This document shows positions 50,857-64,000 of a stretch of DNA of 64,000 bases, piece by piece (within the stretch, counting starts at the first letter, position 1; each line of letters starts with the position of its first letter). Source of the DNA: Epiperipatus broadwayi (lineage: Eukaryota > Onychophora > Udeonychophora > Euonychophora > Peripatidae). Below the pieces are notes generated by a model that was not told the origin of the DNA, did not search any database, and saw only the letters and a list, made by a program, of their open reading frames with translations. The stretch spans positions 62,001 through 126,000 of the forward strand of contig JAQFVV010006635.1 in NCBI GenBank assembly GCA_028023455.1, in the 5' to 3' direction. A program made the translations under genes and the position numbers.

Positions 50857-50960
50857 GTCAAGCATTGGTGGTCGAGAGGTCAGTGACAGCTGCTTTACAA
50901 GCAGTTGTCCCGAGTTAGTGGGTTCACTTTCCGGCTGATGCTATGACAAATGAAAAAAAA
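50857..50960 (+). mobile_element. tRNA-derived SINE with 13-bp target duplication
   Basis: Flanked by ATCATAAATATTA at 50844-50856 and 50961-50973. The head folds as a tRNA: acceptor strands AGCAT/ATGCT, A box TGGTGGTCGAGAGG, anticodon stem CTGC/GCAG with loop TTTACAA, and B box GGTTCACTTTCC. It ends CTATGACAAATG and poly(A) with no extra body, so the whole element is about 100 bp. Confidence 0.93.
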
Positions 50961-50973
50961 ATCATAAATATTA

Positions 50974-51242
50974 TTAATTTCTTTTTCTTAAACAATATTT
51001 AAATATATTTTTTTACATTTTTAAGCATAACTTTTGATAATCATTTGTAATAATATAATGGCTTTATTATGTATAGTATACATTGATTTAAAGTTATGTA
51101 ATAACAGTTTGAAAAAAATCTTCTTATGGCACTTATCTTTGTAAAAATTTTAAACATTTTTTTAGAATAACTTATTTCAACATATTTTCACTTTTAATTT
51201 ATTTTAGTTAAGTATGACTTATAATTAGAAATACATTGGAAT

Positions 51243-51280
<38 letters not shown>
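50974..51280. other. A+T-rich DNA ending in (TA)n
   Basis: Nothing recognised except the TA run at 51247-51275. Confidence 0.6.
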
Positions 51281-52183
51281 CAGGGTCTCATTTTATGCGA
51301 TAGATAGGTTCCTCAGAAAACACACACAAAAGAAATTGCACAAAAATAAACTTAACTTACCTTGAAAAATGGGGGATAGGTTCTGTAATTTTCAGAAATC
51401 AGCATAAAAGCAAAGCAACAAGGAAAAATTACTTTAAAATTTGCATTAAAAAAATAAGGAAATAAAGTATGACTAATAAAAAATTTCAAATATTTGAAAA
51501 AAAACTTAATACAAGACAAACTTTTTTTACTTTTTTTTTATTAATTACAGTATTTAATTTTACATTTTTAATACATATTTTAATCATTACCGCTATTTGA
51601 CAATATGCATTCGTTTGTGAACTGATAAGAAATCAGATTCGTGGTGTGATGTACAACTAGCGCCACTTTCAGTTTTGTACTGTGTTAATGGTTTTCTGTT
51701 TCTATATTAAAAAAATGAGCTTGCAATCAAAACAAAAAGATTATACATTATCATTAGAAAGATTATTTTCAGTTTATAAAATCAATAAAATCTTCATTAT
51801 TATTTATTTTAAAAATCTAAAAAATATTTATTTCTGTTAATATCTAACAAAATACGTTTTAAAAGTTTAAAATTTTTGAATATTTATTGCAATATTTTTA
51901 TATGTGCATATAAATCTATTATTATTATTTACTCATTAGTATAAGTAGGTTATTTACATAGAAGCTAACATTCTAAATACAGCTTCAGGCCATATCCACG
52001 TTAGCTGCTAATATAATATTATATTTTTGGAAAAAAAAAAGTATTTTAAGTCAAAATAAGTTATTAATAATTTAAATTTCTTGATATCTAATAAATATAG
52101 TGAAATATGAAAGATATTAAGAAGAAACATGAATCACATAACTTCAAAATTGCATTAAAATAATCTGCATAAAACGAGACCCA
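51281..52183. mobile_element. Non-autonomous DNA transposon, Tigger/pogo-like ends
   Basis: CAGGGTCTCATTTTATGCG at the left is inverted as TGCATAAAACGAGACCC at the right. The following GATAGATAGGTTCC..ATTGCACAAAA layout resembles Tigger-type ends. No transposase frame. The target site is in TA-rich DNA, so TA duplication cannot be proved. Confidence 0.6.
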
Positions 52184-53655
<1,472 letters not shown>

Positions 53656-54379
53656 ATTATAAAATGATTGTAAAATCTTGGAATTTAGGAGGACTTATAC
53701 ATACTTTATCATACAAACCTGTAATATATGAATTTAATTAAGTCTCACAAAACTTTTTAATTTTCACTTATAAAAATTTAAAGCAGATAGGAAGCAAAAT
53801 TTCAAGAATTATATTAAAAACTCATTAAAAGTTGGTTTTAATGATAGTTTATTATACAGATATTGGTGTTTTTATAAGAGATTTAAATTAAAATATGACT
53901 TTGAAATTAATAATAAATGGATTGTGTTATCTTAAATTTCTAAATTCTATTTAAAATTGGAAAACAAAATGTTTCTGGGAATTTTAATATAGGATTCAGA
54001 TCTTATCATATTTTAAATAAATTGATAAATAAATTAGACTGATTAACATAAAATTATGTAATTTTTTACATGAATGGCCTAATTACAGCTATTTGTTATA
54101 GTGAAACAAAAACTGGTTTTTCTGCACATCTTAGTCAATACATGTAATTCTCATTACAATTGTTTTGTTTTTGAGAAAGAACTTGAGCACGATTTTACAC
54201 TCAGAAAATTGGCATGATATTTAATAAATCAAATGATAATGAATTATTAATTCTAATAATATAAAATGTGACACAATAATTCCTGGAATGGCCAGGTAGT
54301 TTTATCTGTGACCTAATTCTATTGAAATGCCATGAGTATTTATGTTTGAACATGTTCAAGCTAACATATGGTAAACTGA
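53656..54379. other. A+T-rich DNA, nothing recognised
   Basis: No gene or defined repeat seen. Confidence 0.6.
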
Positions 54380-55450
54380 TAAAGCTAATTGTTAGTTAGC
54401 TATTGAGAAGATAATAAATATGCATGTATACACTTTGAGTAAAAATAGATGATCGAAATTTTGAGTAAGATATTCAGAAAATATGCTACTGAAGCATTGC
54501 AACTGTTGCAAATTGCATATAGTGTTGATGCTATGAAGAAATTGAATGTGTTTGACTGGCATACAATGTTTAAAGATGGTGAGAAAATGTGATGAATGAT
54601 CCCAGAAGTGGACAACCAAAAACACAATGACTGATGTTAATATTAACAAAGTGCAAGGTGAAATATGGTCCATTAGATGATTAAATGTGAGATTGATAGC
54701 TGAAGAATTGCAGATTAATAGACCAAGCTAATTTTGAATAAAGAATATGTGAAGTTTATGTCTCAGATCTTGAGGATGAACAGAAATAGCATCGGTTTGA
54801 TGTTGCAATCAAATATTTATCTACTTCTGAGAGTAATTACAGGTGATGATATTTGGTGCATCCAATATGACCCAGAAACAAAATGTCAGAGCATGGAATG
54901 AAAATCCCTGAATTCACCAAGCCCTATAAAGGCATGCTTGTGCTCACATTTAAGATCATGTTGATATGTTTCTTTGATCACAAGGGAATAGTTCACCAAG
55001 AATTTATTGAACAGGGACAAACAATCTATCAACAATGTTTTATTTAAAAAATTACTTAAGAAATTACAAGATTCTGTTTGAAGAAAAAGACCTGAGTTGT
55101 GGCCTGACAAATGGATCATTTATCATCACAATGCACCTAGTCATAGTGTGATAACTGTGAGAGACCCCTGTCCAAAAAATCAGTTACACAAATAGACTAC
55201 CACCCTATGCTATTTTCAAAAGATTTCTATCATAAATGATATCCAACAGAATGGGTGATAGCTGCTCAACTATCCAAGTGTGCTTCCAGAAATGGGAATG
55301 CCATTTTAATTAGTGTATAGATATACAAGGGGACTACTTTGAAGACAATAGTATCCACTTGTTTATACTTCCACACATTTTATAAAAATGCATTCTAGGA
55401 ATTAAAATCTCACACCTCATATACTGAACCTATGATTTTGTAATTTCCAA
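54380..55450 (+). pseudogene. Dead mariner-family transposase
   Basis: Across frameshifts the plus strand reads FDWHTMFKDG and NDPRSGQP (end of the N-terminal helix-turn-helix and linker), VRLIAEELQINR (second helix-turn-helix), VITGDDIWCIQYDPETK (first catalytic aspartate block, 54834-54884), MFL..DHKGIVHQEFIEQGQT, and a C-terminal GDYFEDN. The second catalytic aspartate block near 55110-55135 survives only as broken HHN-AP-like sequence. Many stops and frameshifts. Terminal inverted repeats were not identified. Confidence 0.85.
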
Positions 55451-56692
55451 GTGATCAGGCTTTGAAATTTCTGTTATTAATATAAATAGATTTTATTTCA
55501 TAACAGTTGAATACTGTGAATTTAATGTACAGCACCAAAAATACATTCAGCTCTTAATGTTTAGTTACATTTCACAATTGACATAAATTCTGAGAGAACA
55601 AAAGCAAATCATATTAATAAATAAAATCAATACAAATGAATGCAGAATTCAGGAAATAGACTCATCTGTTTCAAAATCATTAACAGTAATCTACTAAAGT
55701 TGAAAAAAATAATTTATATTTTCTTTTATTTTATTATTACTATTCTGAACTGATTTTTTTAAAAAAGCTATTTCATTGACTAAAACATTGTTTTTCAGGG
55801 TTTTTTTTACATTTTACATGATGTTGTGAAGTACTGTGATAATGCTACTGTAACTTTAGCTTTAAATCATTCTTTTGCACCTACATTTAGTGCTATTTTG
55901 TTGGTTTTACATTTATTTGATTGTAAAAACTAGATTTTAATTAAATATTGACTTATAAGTTTTGAAAAAAAACTGACAATATTAATAATCTACAGAGATG
56001 TCTACAACAAACTGACAAAAGCCTAGAACATTGGTGATTGATAAATTCTTTGAATTGGGTTAATAAACAAACTTATAAATTTCTTTTTGATTGTTGTTAA
56101 CAATGAGCAAAATAATGGTTATTTTCCATAGTTGATTTAAATATTTATGATAATGTTTACAAAATATTTGTATAATAATTATTGAAAAAAGAAATATATT
56201 TATGTTTACTTTGACATTTTTTGAAATATGTTTGATTTTTAAAAAATACTAATTAAGAAATTTAAAGTAATGGTAAAAAGAAAACTATAATTGTTATGCA
56301 CTCTCAAACATAATATAGAACTTTTGTGATATTTTAAAAATTATAAATGCTATTTTAAATTTTAAAACAGAATTCATAACTTCGTGGCTTTATAATAATT
56401 TGTTCATGTTTAAAAAATGAAATTCAATCAATAAAGATTTTGTTATTTTTTTATTTATTGACTTGGTAATAATTCTCCATTTTTAAAAAAAAACTTATTA
56501 TTCTCATTATGTAATTCACTTTATTATTTTTGTTTTATAATGTATTTCATTTGTAAATTTATATTTCTAATAAATCAAGTTTCGATTTATTGATTCATAA
56601 TATTAAATAAAAATTTTAATACTAAAATAAAATGTTGAACTATTAACTCAAATTGCCACTAGGAAATGATGAAAAATGTTGAAGAACAAGAT
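55451..56692. other. A+T-rich DNA, nothing recognised
   Basis: No gene or defined repeat seen. Confidence 0.6.
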
Positions 56693-56760
56693 TAATATTA
56701 TATATATATATATTAGTAATCAACAAGATTAATATTATATATATATATATTAGTAATCAA
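56693..56760. repeat. Tandem duplication, ~35 bp
   Basis: AACAAGATTAATATTATATA..TTAGTAATC occurs twice in tandem. Confidence 0.8.
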
Positions 56761-56792
56761 TTGTCTGTATTCCAATTATAAACAAATATATA

Positions 56793-57234
56793 TAATTCTT
56801 TGAAAGACAGTGCAATAATTAATACAGTAAATAATATTTTAAAAACAAATATCTACTAGAATTTAATAGAAGTACTTTCAACTACCTAAATAGTCGTTAT
56901 CAACTATATTCAAATTCAGTTACAAAAAACCATTACAAATGTCTATAAATACAGTTACGTCATACATCAATTTTCCCACAATTCATTAATTTTTATATTA
57001 GCAGCATTTAATAAATAGACAAGCTGCTAATATAAAAATTAATGAATTGTGGGAAAATTGATGTATGACGTAATTGTATTTGTAGACATTTGTAACGGTT
57101 TTTTGTAACTGAATTTGAATATAGTTGATAACGACTATTTAGGTAGTCGAAAGTACTTCTATTAAATTCTAGTAGATATTTGTTTTTAAAATATTATTTA
57201 CTGTATTAATAATTGTATTGTTTTTTGAAGAATT
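56793..57234. mobile_element. Near-perfect 442-bp palindrome (foldback)
   Basis: The arms (about 210 bp) match almost base for base, for example CATTAATTTTTATATTAGCAG against CTGCTAATATAAAAATTAAT, around a ~20-bp loop. Each arm holds hairpin GACTA..TAGTC and AGAAGTACTTTC or its inverse. High arm identity suggests a young element or ongoing gene conversion. No reading frame. Confidence 0.92.
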
Positions 57235-57280
57235 ACATATATATATATGTTCATATAAATGTTTTCATGGGTTACAGATA

Positions 57281-57524
57281 TAAAAGATATATTTTGTGGG
57301 TTCACCTATATAAGACTTTAATTAGATATTCCAATGTCTTGACTTAAATACACAAGACCTCAAGTGGGAAATGAATACTATATAATTATAGAGTCTCTAC
57401 AACTATCTTTATAGACCCTATTTACAATGACTCTCATTTCCCAACTGAGGGCTTGTGGGATCAAGTTGAAATGTTGGAATATCTAATTAAAATCTTATAT
57501 GGATGAACCCACAAAATGTCTTTT

Positions 57525-57525
<1 letters not shown>
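57281..57525. mobile_element. Foldback/MITE
   Basis: TTTTGTGGGTTCA..TATAAGA.TTTAATTAGATATTCCAA and TTGGAATATCTAATTAAAAT..TGAACCCACAAAAT are inverted copies; the inner AAGTGGGAAATGA / TCATTTCCCAACT continue the arms. Followed by (CA)n(TA)n. Confidence 0.9.
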
Positions 57526-57559
<34 letters not shown>

Positions 57560-57661
57560 GGGGATTTGAACTCAGATTTTTAAGCACCCTTTAACTATCC
57601 ACACTATCTTATACAACTGATACACATGACCACACACATGTAGAAAAGATAAATAATCACT

Positions 57662-57705
57662 AATACATGCATTTCATGCTAAACCAGCACTCATCAGTTG
57701 GTCCA
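57662..57705 (-). ncRNA. Hammerhead-like motif, family O left arm
   Basis: Minus strand: ACCAA, CTGATGA (57697-57691), stem II GTGCT/AGCAT, GAAA, TGCAT. The sequence after the cleavage position (GTATTAG) has lost pairing with stem I. Confidence 0.5.
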
Positions 57706-58099
57706 GATTATCATCTCCTACACATATACATAATCAGTGTCCAGTTTATATTATGATAGCAAATCTTCATACTTTAATGGACAGGCTTCAATCCATTCCA
57801 ACCTCCAACCTTTCAGCCATCCATATCATTCAAAATCTGATGACGAAAACCCAAATCCCATGCTGATGCAAGTATTATTACCATGCCCATGTTGATCTCA
57901 AGACACTCTGACCCCTCATGTATAGGAACTTCTCAATTTAAATACATGGGATTTGGGTTTTCATCATCAGATTTTGTGTGATATGGATGGCTGAAAGGTT
58001 GGAAGTTGGAATGGATTGAAGCCTATCCATTAAAGTATGAAGATTTGCTATCTTAATATAAATTGAGCACTGATTATATGTGTGGGAGATGATAATCTA

Positions 58100-58147
58100 A
58101 ACCAGCTGATGAGTGCTGGTTTAGCATGAAATGTGTATATTGGTGAT
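58100..58147 (+). ncRNA. Hammerhead-like motif, family O right arm
   Basis: CTGATGA at 58106-58112, stem II GTGCT/AGCAT around GGTTT (58113-58127), GAAA at 58128-58131, then TGTGTATATTGG. Core intact; stem III and stem I partly degraded. Confidence 0.5.
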
Positions 58148-58242
58148 TATTTATCTTTTTTACATGTGTGTGGTCATGTATATCAGTTGTATGAGATAGT
58201 GTGGATAGTTGAAGGGTGCTTGAAAATCTGAGTTCAAATCCC

Positions 58243-58985
58243 TTATATTTATAGTTAAGCTCCCAGGTTTGTGAAGAGTGCCTGGTTTTCAAATATATAT
58301 ATATATAGCCATTATATGTTGTTCATTATCTACGGAATCTATTATAATTAAACAATGAGATCTATATTGCTGAAAAATATTTCAAATATGCTCTAAATAT
58401 GATGATCATATTTTAATAATAAAAAATATCTACAATTGAATTTTTATATAATAACGGAATTTTTTAAGTTTTTTTCAAATTAAAATTACAACTATTTCAC
58501 AATCACGTTTAGGTGCATCTTTTACTGTATGCATTAATTTTTTTTGCTTGCTGATATAAAACTATCCAAAACAATTTCTATCTGTAATTTTTTAAAATAT
58601 ATGCATTTCTTTACAATACAAGAAAATAATTTTTAAAACCGAGAATTAAGTATTTAAATGTGGATTGTTTGGCTAATATTTCACAAAAATAAATTAAATT
58701 AAATTCTTATTTCGGAATATTTAAAAATCCTAATGATAATATATATTGAAAAATTCTATTTATTACCACCAACTTTCAAACAAATGGATAAAGATATTAT
58801 AAAAAGGCAAATGTTTTTCAATGGTCATTTATAGAGTAAAAGTGAGGAAGAAAGTATTATTCATCAGACTTGCAAACTGCACGTAGTTAAGGGCTGAATG
58901 TTGTTCATCCTTGTTTATTCCTTACCAAGAATAGTGACACACTCATTTACCGATTAATACCAGAGAGTTATCTGGGTTGATTATG
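58243..58985. other. A+T-rich DNA, nothing firm recognised
   Basis: 58850-58985 is somewhat more complex and may belong to the 3' region of the LINE at 59 kb. Confidence 0.5.
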
Positions 58986-59029
58986 GACCAGCTACTTGAA
59001 AAAAATTCTCTTAAGCCTTACAGTGATAT

Positions 59030-59512
59030 TTATTAAGGCTATAACCTTAAGACTATACGATGATGTGATGTGATGTGTTTGGCTTCTCCTTAAACGAAGT
59101 CAATAATATCTCAGCAATTATGCCTAGATAAACCTGCTAGCCACTTTATTTTTCATTCCCCATTATAAATCTTCCCATATTCTGCCCCATCCCATTTTCA
59201 CAACATAATCTTTGTCCACTCTATGGCCTTTATATCTAAATCCCCATTATCTTTTCACAACCCCAGCATAAAAACCAATAACTCACTTTCTGTATAATCA
59301 CTTTGTTCATATCTATTCTCCCATAACTTCATTATCTGTACCCTTTCTACTTTCAAGCATTTACATTCAATCAACAGATGCCTAATATTTTCTATACCTT
59401 TCTTACACAATTTGCACACTAAATCACCCATAGTTTTCCATTTACATGTATATTCTCTTGTTGCTAAAGATCCCGCCTGAAAAAACGACAGTAGGGACCT
59501 CTGCAAATCTTT
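59030..59512 (-). pseudogene. LINE C-terminal fragment with zinc-binding motif
   Basis: The minus frame 59506-59255 reads QRSLLSFFQAGSLATREYT, then CKLCKKG..NIRHLLIEC, a C-x2-C..H-x4-C zinc-binding module typical of the end of LINE polyproteins (reverse-transcriptase zinc-binding type). The 3' flank (TAGTCTTAAGGTTATAGCC) recurs at 26068-26165. A 5'-truncated insertion. Confidence 0.7.
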
Positions 59513-62390
59513 AACACAAGATTTATTTAAAAGACAAGAGCAGACTAAAAAAAATCAAATTTTATCTGGTAATGATTTATATTGAGGTCATGTATTATCT
59601 CTGCCTCTCATTGCTCATATTTGTTATGTGTATATGTGTTGTTGTTGTTTGTTTGTTTTTTCAAAAAATATTTAGTACTTTAAATGAAAATTAAAAATTA
59701 CTACTGCGCTAGAATATTGAGGGGGGGAAAACTTTATAATATTTTGTGTTAGAATTAATATAAAATTTTCAATAATTGAAACAAAGATATAAAAAACTGA
59801 AATACATATATAAAACAAAGTTTTTGTCACTTTTTTCAATACTTATTAATTTCTTTAATATTCTATTTCTAATCATTACTAGAATACTTCATAACTTATA
59901 ATTTATCTTTTAAGTACCAAATGTTTTTGAAAAACAATCCATTTTTATTTATTTACTCATTACTAAATTTTGGAACCATTTCTTTAACTTGTTAAAAATT
60001 ATATGAGTTAATCCTTAAATTTTGATGTGAATATGAATTACAGAATGAGACTGATTGTGGCCGATAAAATTTAAATAAGAAACTACATTAATTATATTAT
60101 AATTTTAATTAAGTGTAATAAGATCATTAATGTTAGTCAAGTGTTTTTAACAGTGAATGCACTTATACTAGTTATTTCAAGTTTCTGTCGTTTATTCAAA
60201 CATAACCAATATAAAAAACGATTAAGAACGATATTAAATGTTTTTTATCTATATAATAAGCTACTTTTAGTATTAAATCAAATATTTTTAACATAAACAT
60301 ACACAAGATATAACTGCAGTCTTTGTAAGCTTTTTAAAAGGATGGCTTTGCTCTGTTACTTAGTACTTTAAGTCCTCCAAATAGGAATTTTATTATTATT
60401 CAGAAAAATGATAAGTGGACTACAAAAAACTTGACTAATATATATATATAAAGTATTTTAAGGATTTAAAGTTACTGATCATTTCAGATATAATATATAT
60501 TATGACCATTTATTTTACCTAGAAAATAAATATAGGGATGATCTAGTATCTAAAAAAATTTTTTTTTATTATGATTTTAAAAGATTAGCTGATATTATCT
60601 CTATTAATTTAATCAAGTACCTTAATTTTGCTCTATTTTATATATTTAAAGGTGTATGATTGCATTTTATTTATTTAAGAATGTACACTGATTTCGAGAA
60701 GTTAAGCCTAACTTTCATAAATTTATCTGTTGTTAATCTATTAAAAAAAAAAAAAAAGTTTTTTCCTTCTTTCATTACTATTCAAATTTAAATAACTGTC
60801 TTAATTAACAAATATATTTTTACTAAAAAAAAACGTTGAAAATTATTTTTTTCTATATTTATTTAAATTATATGTAAATTATTTGTGATGCAAATGTTCT
60901 ATATTCCTGTCAATTGTAATAACCCCCTTGTATTAATTATCCTAATTGGAATCACGTTATTCTAAAAATGAGTATAAAATGGGCAGTTTTGAAAGCATAG
61001 TGGTTACTTCTTCATTATCATTATAAATTGGTCATACTACTATTATTTTTACTTGCTGAAGTCTACAACCAAGTTGTTTAAGTTTTAGTTGTTTTGGAGA
61101 ACAAGACAATATGTGCTACTAAAAAGACAATTTATCTGAGCAAATAACCTATTTCTCAAATTGTGCTATTTTACTTTAATCTCTCTAAATTTCTATAAAT
61201 GGAGGGGAAGAAAGCAACTTTTCTGTGGAGACAGAAGCTGAAACTTCAATGATGCAATTTGAGGTATTATATAACTTATTATCTTGCAACCTTTTTTAAT
61301 TCTATTCAATCTTATTATAATATTTTATCTGAAATTAGAAACTTATTGTATTATTGTACTATGAAGTATATTGATTTTTATTTGATTAACTGGTTTTCTT
61401 TTCATTACAAAACTTTCTGAGGCTGGAAGTCAAGAAATTGTATTTATGTTTTTCACCATGCAGAGAAATTTTGTGAAGCTTTTCTTTACAGCTTTAAAAT
61501 TCATATATTTATTTTTTCTAATATTTTAATTTCAAAAAAATTTAAAAGATAGCAGGACAGTCAAATAAGCAGGGCTTCAAAGTTTCTTAAACTCCATGAT
61601 GATGGGTGTCTTTCATATATTTGATGATTCAAACTTTACCAGATTATTTTGAGAAAATATTATGATAGTTTAAAAAATTAATTTTTTGGAAAGTTTATGA
61701 TTGTTTTTGTATTGTAATTGTGTAATAATTATTAGAAATCAAAATATATATTATTACATATTTATTTTTTTATAGAATTTTATTTTTAAATATAAAAAAA
61801 TATATTTTTCTTTGTAATGTTGCCATAGAGATTAAGATCACAGGAAACAAACTGTCTAAAAATGATGTCACTCAACAGACTTATAAGATTTAGTGATATC
61901 GTAAAAATTATGAAAAAATTTTAAACTTTTAAAGCGTAAATTGATAGATTTACTAGATTATTAAAAATAATTTATTCAGATTTTTTAAAACCAACATCAA
62001 ACAAAGAAGATTTTATTTATTTTGTAAATTGAATCTGCTCCATCTGAAATTTGATGACATGACAAAGCTGTGTTTTGATTAAAATCTAATTTTTAAAATA
62101 ATTCCAAAAACCAAATGAGATATTTTTAAATTTATTTAATTTCTAAACAAAAACATCTATCAAATGAGATCAAATTTATTATATTTTGATAAATAATGGT
62201 TTAATATTAAAGTGAAAGTTGAAAACTTAAATCTAGTGAGAACAAAGAAATCTATCAGAATGTTAGTGGAGTGTAAAAGGGTTAATCTATGGCCATGGTG
62301 TTTATCATTCATTATAAAATATAATTAAAAATTTATATTTATTACATTTTGTTTGTTTTACATTGTATTAAGATGTATGTTCTATTTTAT
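59513..62390. other. A+T-rich, apparently unique DNA
   Basis: No gene or defined repeat seen. Confidence 0.6.
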
Positions 62391-62571
62391 AGTACTTTAT
62401 TCTGAAAATAATTACATTTGGATTTACTTATTAGTTTATAATGAGCTTGTCATATTTATATACCTGTTCTGTAATATAAGTAGTACTTTATTCTAAAAAT
62501 AATTACATTTGGATATACTTATTAGTTTATAATGAGCTTGTCATATTTATATACCTGTTTTGTAATATATG
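62391..62571. repeat. Tandem duplication, 91-bp unit
   Basis: AGTACTTTATTCT through ATATACCTGTTYTGTAATAT occurs at 62391 and 62482 with very few differences, so it is recent. Confidence 0.9.
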
Positions 62572-64000
62572 TGTTTGCAACCTATTTAATATAACTCATT
62601 TGTATTATGCATTTATAAATTACCTATCATGATTATAGCTTGCCTATATAAAATATAGAACCACATTTTGCTTGGATGCAGCTTTAATATACATTTTCAT
62701 TATGAGATACATTCAATTTGTTCTTTGATTTAAGCTATCACTTTGATTCTTGCAAGGTATGACATGCTGATGAAAGCTTCTTTCATAATAAAGTCAATAT
62801 CAATTTTTTTTATTTTTAAAAAAATCATCATCCTACTGTATTATTTTATCAAACACAATCTCAGTATTATGGGAAATCTTCAATTTTCTAGTGAATATAA
62901 TATATATGTGATCATTTGGAATCATGTTTGAAATGTGCTCTTAAATAAAGCAGGATAAAGAGTAATTAAAGAGGTCAAACCTGCAATTAGTGAAAATAAT
63001 TTTTTTGCAAAAAAGGAGAAGATCGCTTAAGATTTTTTTTACTTTTATATTTTACTATTATAATATTTGAACTGTTATGTGCATTTGATATTTGTTAATC
63101 CTATTTTATTTTATTCTTTATTTGCATAACCATATATTTAAAGGTGGTGTATATAAATAATTTATGTTCATATTCCTAGTATTTTGAGAGATGGCAATGG
63201 GAGATTTGTGTATATTTTATAAACTTCTATAAGAATAAAGTCACTACTTTGATATATATTATATATTTTGCCTTGGATTGGTGTATAATTTCTATTATAT
63301 TATCATAACTTTAAAATTAATTTGTTATTTATCTCTCTTGCATACATTTTTATTGGTCTCTTAATTATATTTTTACTATATATGTTATAAATATGAGCAG
63401 ATGTAGGTTAAAGTTTGTCATTTAATTATCTCAATGCCTTTCTTATTTCTGATTATACCTATGTATTTATTGTGGCAATTCTGTTGATGACTTCTCATTT
63501 TACTTACATAAAGTTAAGCCTTTCTTTCTGTTAGTTGTAGATACTAACAGATCACATACACATAGAGCATCAAGCCAATGTTGATCTGCCCACTTTAGTG
63601 TAGACTTGTTTTCTCATCACCATCACCCATAAATATTCAGATATTTCAATTTTTGCATTATAAAGAGCATTTGTGTGATTATATTCCCCACTCTTTATTA
63701 TATGTTATCAAATGATTGTGTGTTGACTAAAGGATTGAATTTATACTACTCTATTCCATGAGCTTTTTATTAGTTGAGACTAATACAATGTACTTCTTTA
63801 TATTAGATCGTCTATAATATAAATTATATATTAAGAAATTGCACACTAATTTCAATATAAATATATTTTATTATGTTACTAGCTACAATTATAATATTAG
63901 AATATTCAGATGCGCTAATTAACCTTAATCTGTATTACTTATTATTAAGTTCAAACTGTAAGAGATTTTTTTTTATTTGTATAATCTAAATATATCACGG
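62572..64000. other. A+T-rich, apparently unique DNA
   Basis: No gene or defined repeat seen. Confidence 0.6.

Larger units (their letters stand above)
57560..58242. mobile_element. Family O foldback, 683 bp
   Basis: GGGATTTGAACTCAGATTTT at the left is inverted at 58223-58242; arms of about 300 bp pair through AGCACTCATCAGTTGG and CCAAATCCCATG to a loop around 57862-57945. Each arm contains a hammerhead-like motif. The arms also match the outer arms of 39741-41560. Confidence 0.85.

Noticed and set aside
57838-57856. CTGATGACGAAAAC as a possible hammerhead core
   Set aside because: Core boxes are adjacent with no stem II; part of the palindrome arm only.

Overview
The window is eukaryotic nuclear DNA, very A+T-rich, gene-poor and repeat-rich. 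It looks like part of a large invertebrate genome. The only confident host gene is one exon on the minus strand (37817-38407). It encodes a 196-residue basic helix-loop-helix protein of the Dimmed/Mist1 (BHLHA15) family. The bHLH resembles protostome Dimmed proteins, so an arthropod (perhaps a chelicerate) or another protostome is plausible; the species cannot be fixed from the sequence alone.

Layout. 1-1700: an open, coiled-coil-rich reading frame leaving the left edge, preceded on its own strand by a possible LTR/primer-binding region. 1.7-2.9 kb: three unrelated tandem arrays (periods 56, about 85 and 71 bp). 3.5-9.6 kb: a TA-flanked foldback element, ~420-bp tandem monomers (family A) and a tRNA-derived SINE. 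12-14.8 kb: a decayed LINE. 15.3-18 kb: a large foldback split by a minimal LTR retrotransposon with an exact 5-bp target duplication. 18.5-19.1 kb: a probable solo LTR. 21.5-23.3 kb: a second decayed LINE. 23.4-25.0, 28.4-29.1, 30.6-31.0 and 32.1-32.4 kb: copies of family B. 31-33.3 kb: SINEs and foldbacks. 33.3-37.8 kb: mostly unique DNA downstream of the bHLH gene. 39.7-41.6 and 57.6-58.2 kb: large palindromic family O elements. Further along are a family A foldback (42.7 kb), a LINE fragment (50 kb), a SINE with target duplication (50.9 kb), a Tigger-like DNA element (51.3 kb), a dead mariner transposase (54.4-55.4 kb), a LINE end (59 kb) and long microsatellites. 59.5-64 kb is largely unique.

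The most interesting observation is that three repeat families (A, B and O) carry motifs that fold as minimal type I hammerhead ribozymes: CTGATGA, a short stem II, GAAA, a two-base-pair stem III and complementary stem I strands. Family B is arranged head-to-tail with ~425-437 bp between successive ribozymes. Its copies lie between 13- and 15-bp target-site duplications, and one family A monomer begins exactly at the predicted cleavage point. This is the architecture of animal retrozymes, which are small circular-RNA retroelements probably mobilised by Penelope-like enzymes. The families seen here may be undescribed. A separate conserved hairpin followed by GAAAGTACTTCT recurs in three other foldbacks and is unexplained.
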